This document shows, piece by piece, positions 14,532 through 18,157 of a stretch of DNA of 18,157 bases; within the stretch, counting starts at the first letter, position 1, and the number at the start of each line of letters is the position of its first letter. The translations under genes were made by a program, and so were the position numbers. Source of the DNA: Pseudomonadota bacterium (lineage in GTDB: Bacteria > Pseudomonadota > Gammaproteobacteria > Burkholderiales > Burkholderiaceae_C); NCBI GenBank assembly GCA_023390985.1, contig JAEWBU010000035.1, forward strand, positions 1 through 18,157, written 5' to 3'. The notes beneath the pieces were generated by a model. That model was given only the letters and a program-made list of their open reading frames with translations, was not told the origin of the DNA and ran no database searches.

Positions 14532-16229
14532 GTGAACAAGCCGACCCCCGCCATCGTCGCCCAGAGCGCCGTGCGGCGGCTGCCGCGCCTGGCCCTGCTG
14601 CTGTTCTGCGCGGCGTACGTGCTGCCCGGCTTCATCGGCCGCGACCCGTGGAAGAACGCCGACGTGGCCGCGTTCGGCTACATGCACGAGCTGGCGGCCG
14701 GCGGCACATCCTGGCTCGCACCCACACTGCTGGGCCAGCCTCCTGAATTCGACGCGCTGCTGCCGTACTGGCTGGGCGCCTGGGCGATCCAGGCCGCGCC
14801 CGGCTGGATTCCCGCCGACTTCGCGGTCCGCGTCCCGTTCGCGGCGCTGCTGATCCTGACGCTGCTGGCCACCTGGTACGGGGTGTACTACCTGGCCCGC
14901 ACGCCGCTGGCCCAGCCGGTGCCGTTCGCCTTCGGCGGCGAGGCGCGGCCCACCGACTACGCGCGCGCCATCGCCGACGGCGGCCTGCTGGCGCTGATCG
15001 CCAGCCTGGGCCTGGCGATGCTGTCGCACGAGACCACGCCGGCGCTCGCGCAGCTGGGCTTCACCACCCTGGCCTTCTACGGCGCCGCGGCGCTGCCGTT
15101 CCGCACCGCGGCGCCGCTGGCCGCGCTGGTGGCGGGCCTCACCGGACTCGCCTTGAGCGGCGCGCCGAGCACGGCGGTGCTGCTGGGCGTGGGCGGCGCG
15201 GCCATCACGATGCTGGACACGACGGCGGAAGGCCGGGCGCGCCAGTTCCGGTGGCTCTGGGCCGCGCTGATCGCGGCCACCACCATCGGCGTCGCCCTGC
15301 TGGCCGGAGCGCTCGATCTCTGGCGGTGGCGGATCGCCTCCGGAGACAGCCGCGAATGGCAGCAGGCCCTGCGCCTCCTGCTCTGGTTCACCTGGCCCGC
15401 CGGCCCGCTGGCGGCCTGGACCGTGTGGCGGTGGCGCCGCCAGCTGGTCGCTCGCCACGTCGCCCTGCCGCTGTGGTTCGCGCTCGTCGCGGTGGTGTCC
15501 ACGCTGCTCACGCATTCGTCCGACCGCTCGCTGCTGCTGGGCCTGCCCGCGCTGGCCACGCTGGCCGCGTTCGCGCTGCCCACGCTGCGCCGCAGCGTGT
15601 CGTCGCTGATCGACTGGTTCACCCTGCTGTTCTTCACCGGCTGCGCCGTGGTGATCTGGGTGGTGTGGATCTCGCTGCAGACCGGCGTGCCGGCCAAGCC
15701 CGCGGCCAACGTGGCACGCCTTGCGGCCGGCTTCGAGCCCACCTTCTCGCTGATCGCCTTCATCGCCGCGCTGGGCGGCACCATCGCCTGGGGCTGGCTG
15801 GTGCGCTGGCGCGCCGGACGCCACCAGGCCGCGCTGTGGAAGAGCTTCGTGCTGCCCGCCGCCGGCGCCGCGCTCTGCTGGCTGCTCTTGATGACGCTGT
15901 GGCTGCCGGTGCTCGACTATGCGCGCAGCCACCGCGCCGTGGTGCAGGGCATCCGGCAGACCATGGACCAGCCCGGCTGCGTGGAGGTGTTCGGCATCAG
16001 CCGCGGCCAGGCGGCGGCACTGCGCTTCCACGGCGGGCTGCAACTGCGCTCGGCCGGACCGCGCCACCAGTGCCCCTGGCTGGTGGTCGGCTCCGAATAC
16101 CAGGCCGCCGCCTCGGTGGCCATGGACATGAAGCAGTGGAGCCTCATGGCCACCGTGCGGCGCCCGACCGACGCCAAGGACAACCTGCTGCTCTACCGCC
16201 ACCAGTCCCAGCCGCAACCGGCGCGCTGA
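14532..16229 (+). CDS. Polytopic membrane protein, probable GT-C-type glycosyltransferase (ArnT/PMT-like)
   Basis: A 565-residue integral membrane protein with about ten or more hydrophobic helices. The GTG start at 14532 is the only reasonable one; GGAG at 14516-14519 is 12 bases upstream. After the first helix comes a periplasmic-type loop with GRDPWKNAD (Asp38 and Asp44) and a helix ending YMHELAAGG, then WLAPTLLGQPPEFDALLPYW. This layout (an acidic first loop followed by an L.GQP.F...P..YW stretch) resembles GT-C enzymes of the ArnT/PMT (family 39) type, which move sugars from lipid carriers in the periplasm. The C-terminal 100 residues form a soluble domain (CVEVFGISRGQAAALRF). The stop overlaps the MATE ATG (TGATG), so the two are coupled. 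The membrane call is certain; the transferase call is moderate and the substrate unknown. It begins 20 bases after a strong terminator, so its promoter is not evident. Confidence 0.85.
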   Translation: MNKPTPAIVAQSAVRRLPRLALLLFCAAYVLPGFIGRDPWKNADVAAFGYMHELAAGGTSWLAPTLLGQPPEFDALLPYWLGAWAIQAAPGWIPADFAVRVPFAALLILTLLATWYGVYYLARTPLAQPVPFAFGGEARPTDYARAIADGGLLALIASLGLAMLSHETTPALAQLGFTTLAFYGAAALPFRTAAPLAALVAGLTGLALSGAPSTAVLLGVGGAAITMLDTTAEGRARQFRWLWAALIAATTIGVALLAGALDLWRWRIASGDSREWQQALRLLLWFTWPAGPLAAWTVWRWRRQLVARHVALPLWFALVAVVSTLLTHSSDRSLLLGLPALATLAAFALPTLRRSVSSLIDWFTLLFFTGCAVVIWVVWISLQTGVPAKPAANVARLAAGFEPTFSLIAFIAALGGTIAWGWLVRWRAGRHQAALWKSFVLPAAGAALCWLLLMTLWLPVLDYARSHRAVVQGIRQTMDQPGCVEVFGISRGQAAALRFHGGLQLRSAGPRHQCPWLVVGSEYQAAASVAMDMKQWSLMATVRRPTDAKDNLLLYRHQSQPQPAR

Positions 16230-17581
16230 TGTCGGAGCTGCGCCTGATCGCCCGCCACGCGGGCACCGTGCTCATCGGCCAGCTGGCCACCATGGCGTTC
16301 GGCGTGACGGACACCGTCATCGCCGGCCGCTACGCGCCTCAGGCGCTGGCCACGCTGTCGGTGGGCTCGGCGGTGTTCATCAGCATCTTCGTCGGCCTGC
16401 AGGCGCTGGTGCAGGCGCAGCTGCCCGTGTGGGCGGCACTGCGCGGCGCGGGCCGCGGCGCCGAAGTCGGCCGATCGGTGCGCCAGTCGGTCTACCTGTG
16501 CCTCGCGGGCATGGTGGTCGGCGTCACCGCCCTGCTCTTTCCGGACGCGCTGCTGCATTGGGCGAAGGTGCCGCCGGAGCTGCAGTCGCAGGTGCAGGAC
16601 TACCTCGCCGTGCTCGGGCTCGCGCTGCCGCCCGCGCTGCTGTTCCGCGCCTGGTCCACGCTCAACCAGGCCCTGGGCCGCCCATCGCTGGTGACCTGGC
16701 TGCAGCTGGGCTCGCTGGGGGTGAAGGTGCCGCTGTCGATCTGGCTCACGTTCGGCGGCGCGGGAATGCCCGCGCTCGGCCTGGCCGGCTGCGCCTGGGC
16801 GACGGTGATCGTCAACTGGCTGCTGGTCGTGCTCGCGGCCTGGACCCTGCGCACCAGTCCGCTGTACGAGCCGTACGCGATCTGGCGGGCGATCGAATCG
16901 CCGCACGGGCCGACCCTGCGCGCCTTCGCGAAGCTGGGGGTGCCCACCGCGCTGGCGGTGGTCGTGGAAGTCACCTCGTTCACGCTGATGGCGCTGTTCA
17001 TCGCGCGCCTCGGCACGGTGGCCGCGGCCAGCCACCAGATCGCGGCCAACCTCGCGGCGGTGCTCTACATGATGCCGCTCTCGCTCGGCCTCGCGACCAG
17101 TGCGCGCGTGAGCTGGTGGCTGGGCGCGCGCGACGAGCGCGGCGCACGCCTGGCCCTGCGCACCGGCTTCAAGCTGGCCCTGCTGATGGCGGGCGGCAGC
17201 GCCGTCTTCATCGCCCTCGCGCACGACGGCATCGCACGCCTGTACGCCGGCGACAACCCGCAGGTGGTCGCGATCGCCGGCCCGCTGCTGCTGTGGGTGG
17301 CGCTCTACCACCTGGCCGACGCGACGCAGGCCCTGTGCGTGTTCCTGCTGCGCAGCTACGGCGTCGCGGCGCGGCCGCTGCTCGTGTACTGCGTGCTGCT
17401 GTGGGGCGTGGGCCTGGGCGGTGGCTACCTGCTCGCGTACGAAGGCTTCGGCCCCTGGCCCGCGCTGCGCACGCCGGCGGCGTTCTGGAGCGCGGGCGCG
17501 CTGGCCCTGGCGCTCACCGCCGCCGTGTTCACGGCGTTGCTGTGGCGCGTGGTCCGGCTGAGGCGCCCGGTTCCGGACTGA
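16229..17581 (+). CDS. MATE-family multidrug/polysaccharide-type exporter
   Basis: A 450-residue inner-membrane antiporter with about 12 hydrophobic helices, the usual MATE length. The N-terminal pattern (GQLATMAFGVTDTVIAGRYAP, then ALATLSVGSAVF) and the mirrored second half (FTLMALFIARLGTVAAASHQIAANL, then MPLSLGLATSARVSWWLGA) are MATE signatures for Na+- or H+-coupled export. The ATG overlaps the previous stop by one base (TGATG), so it is translated with the GT-C-like gene. The pair might modify and export the same compound or just share a transcript; I cannot tell which. Its last 53 bases overlap the end of phoR on the opposite strand. NorM-like drug export is the default family role. Confidence 0.94.
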   Translation: MSELRLIARHAGTVLIGQLATMAFGVTDTVIAGRYAPQALATLSVGSAVFISIFVGLQALVQAQLPVWAALRGAGRGAEVGRSVRQSVYLCLAGMVVGVTALLFPDALLHWAKVPPELQSQVQDYLAVLGLALPPALLFRAWSTLNQALGRPSLVTWLQLGSLGVKVPLSIWLTFGGAGMPALGLAGCAWATVIVNWLLVVLAAWTLRTSPLYEPYAIWRAIESPHGPTLRAFAKLGVPTALAVVVEVTSFTLMALFIARLGTVAAASHQIAANLAAVLYMMPLSLGLATSARVSWWLGARDERGARLALRTGFKLALLMAGGSAVFIALAHDGIARLYAGDNPQVVAIAGPLLLWVALYHLADATQALCVFLLRSYGVAARPLLVYCVLLWGVGLGGGYLLAYEGFGPWPALRTPAAFWSAGALALALTAAVFTALLWRVVRLRRPVPD

Positions 17582-18157
17582 TCGCGCGCGTGCGGCCGGC
17601 CGGCAGCAGGAAGGCGAAGGTCGAGCCCGCGCCCGGCGTGCTGTCGATGCGCAGCTCACCCCCATGGCGCTGCACCACGTGCTTGACGATCGCCAGGCCC
17701 AGGCCGGTGCCGCCGGTTTCCCGCGAGCGGCTGCGGTCCACCCGGTAGAAGCGCTCGGTCAGCCGCGGCAGGTGCTGCGGCGCGATGCCCGGGCCCGTGT
17801 CCCGCACCGAGAACTCGGCGCGGCCGTCGGCCAGCACGCGCCACTGCACCTGGATGCGGCCGTCCACCGGCGTGTAGCGCACGGCATTGCTCACCAGGTT
17901 GGACATCGCGCTCAGCAGCTCGGGCACGGCGCCCGCGACTTCCAGCTGCGGCGGCGCGTCGAAGCTGAACTCGTGCGAGGTCTTGCCCAGCACGGCCGAC
18001 AGCGCGCGGCCTTCCTGCTCGGCCTGCGCCAGCAACGCCGACGCGGCGGTCCACTCGCCCGCGCCGGGCGGCGGGCTGCCCTCCAGCCGCGACAGCGTCA
18101 GCAGGTCGTTCACCAGCGTCTGCATGCGCTGGCCCTGCTGCGCCATCAGCGCCAGGT
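17529..18157 (-). CDS. phoR: Phosphate-regulon-type sensor histidine kinase PhoR, C-terminal part (5' end cut off)
   Basis: The C-terminal 209 residues of a sensor kinase that runs off the right edge. The visible part begins in the second HisKA helix (MAQQGQRMQTLVNDLLTLSRLEGS), which resembles PhoR of Burkholderiales. It continues with a full HATPase: SNLVSNAVRYTP N-box, DTGPGI G1, RFYRVDRSRSRETGGTGLGLAIV covering the F-box and G2, and GSTFAFLLP at the end. The phospho-acceptor His is outside the window. A Pro/Ala-rich tail of about 20 residues after the fold is encoded by the stretch that overlaps the MATE gene. PhoR phosphorylates PhoB under phosphate limitation. The histidine kinase call is firm; the PhoR identity is likely but not proven without phoB and the N-terminus. 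Confidence 0.82.
   Translation of the reverse strand, partial: LALMAQQGQRMQTLVNDLLTLSRLEGSPPPGAGEWTAASALLAQAEQEGRALSAVLGKTSHEFSFDAPPQLEVAGAVPELLSAMSNLVSNAVRYTPVDGRIQVQWRVLADGRAEFSVRDTGPGIAPQHLPRLTERFYRVDRSRSRETGGTGLGLAIVKHVVQRHGGELRIDSTPGAGSTFAFLLPAGRTRAISPEPGASAGPRATATP

Noticed and set aside
14511..17665. Long minus-strand open frames opposite the GT-C-like and MATE genes
   Set aside because: Low-complexity Arg/Gln/Gly/His products without motifs; the plus-strand proteins have clear membrane topology and family patterns.

Overview
The window is a GC-rich, densely packed chromosomal stretch. It most likely comes from a betaproteobacterium of the order Burkholderiales, and the family Comamonadaceae is my best guess. 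The reasons are the trxA-rho order with a type-B ribosomal protein L31 gene nearby, a multi-HAMP-type hybrid kinase, the G/C-dominated third codon positions, and GTG/TTG starts. No tRNA, rRNA, insertion sequence or CRISPR array was seen, and no gap between genes exceeds about 180 bases.

Region 1 (1-4552): two tandem plus-strand hybrid histidine kinases. The first is cut by the left edge and is GAF-kinase-REC-REC-REC, with a HAMP end just visible. The second is REC-kinase-REC.

Region 2 (4680-8802): a small exported protein of unknown function, followed by a tight four-gene operon. Its genes are a receiver-only response regulator, a YaiO-like outer-membrane beta-barrel, a membrane-anchored HEAT-repeat protein and a processive family-2 glycosyltransferase. 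This looks like a polysaccharide synthesis and secretion unit related to E. coli YaiO/YaiP. It carries its own phospho-signalling input and has no PilZ domain. A Cache-HAMP-PAS histidine kinase (8803-11058, minus strand) abuts it tail to tail and could be the partner of the response regulator.

Region 3 (11212-14512): housekeeping genes trxA, rho and rpmE2. The rho promoter has a perfect TATAAT, a hairpin at the predicted 5' end of the mRNA, and a C-rich, G-poor leader that fits Rho autoregulation. Between rho and rpmE2, on the opposite strand, sits a VapBC-like toxin-antitoxin pair. Its PIN toxin is about twice the usual length and carries a C-terminal WYL-like domain. This fusion, together with the region 2 operon, is the most novel-looking content of the window. 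rpmE2 ends with a strong intrinsic terminator.

Region 4 (14532-18157): a GT-C-like polytopic membrane protein translationally coupled to a MATE-family exporter. These meet the C-terminal part of a PhoR-type sensor kinase on the minus strand, which is cut by the right edge and overlaps the MATE gene by 53 bases at the 3' ends.
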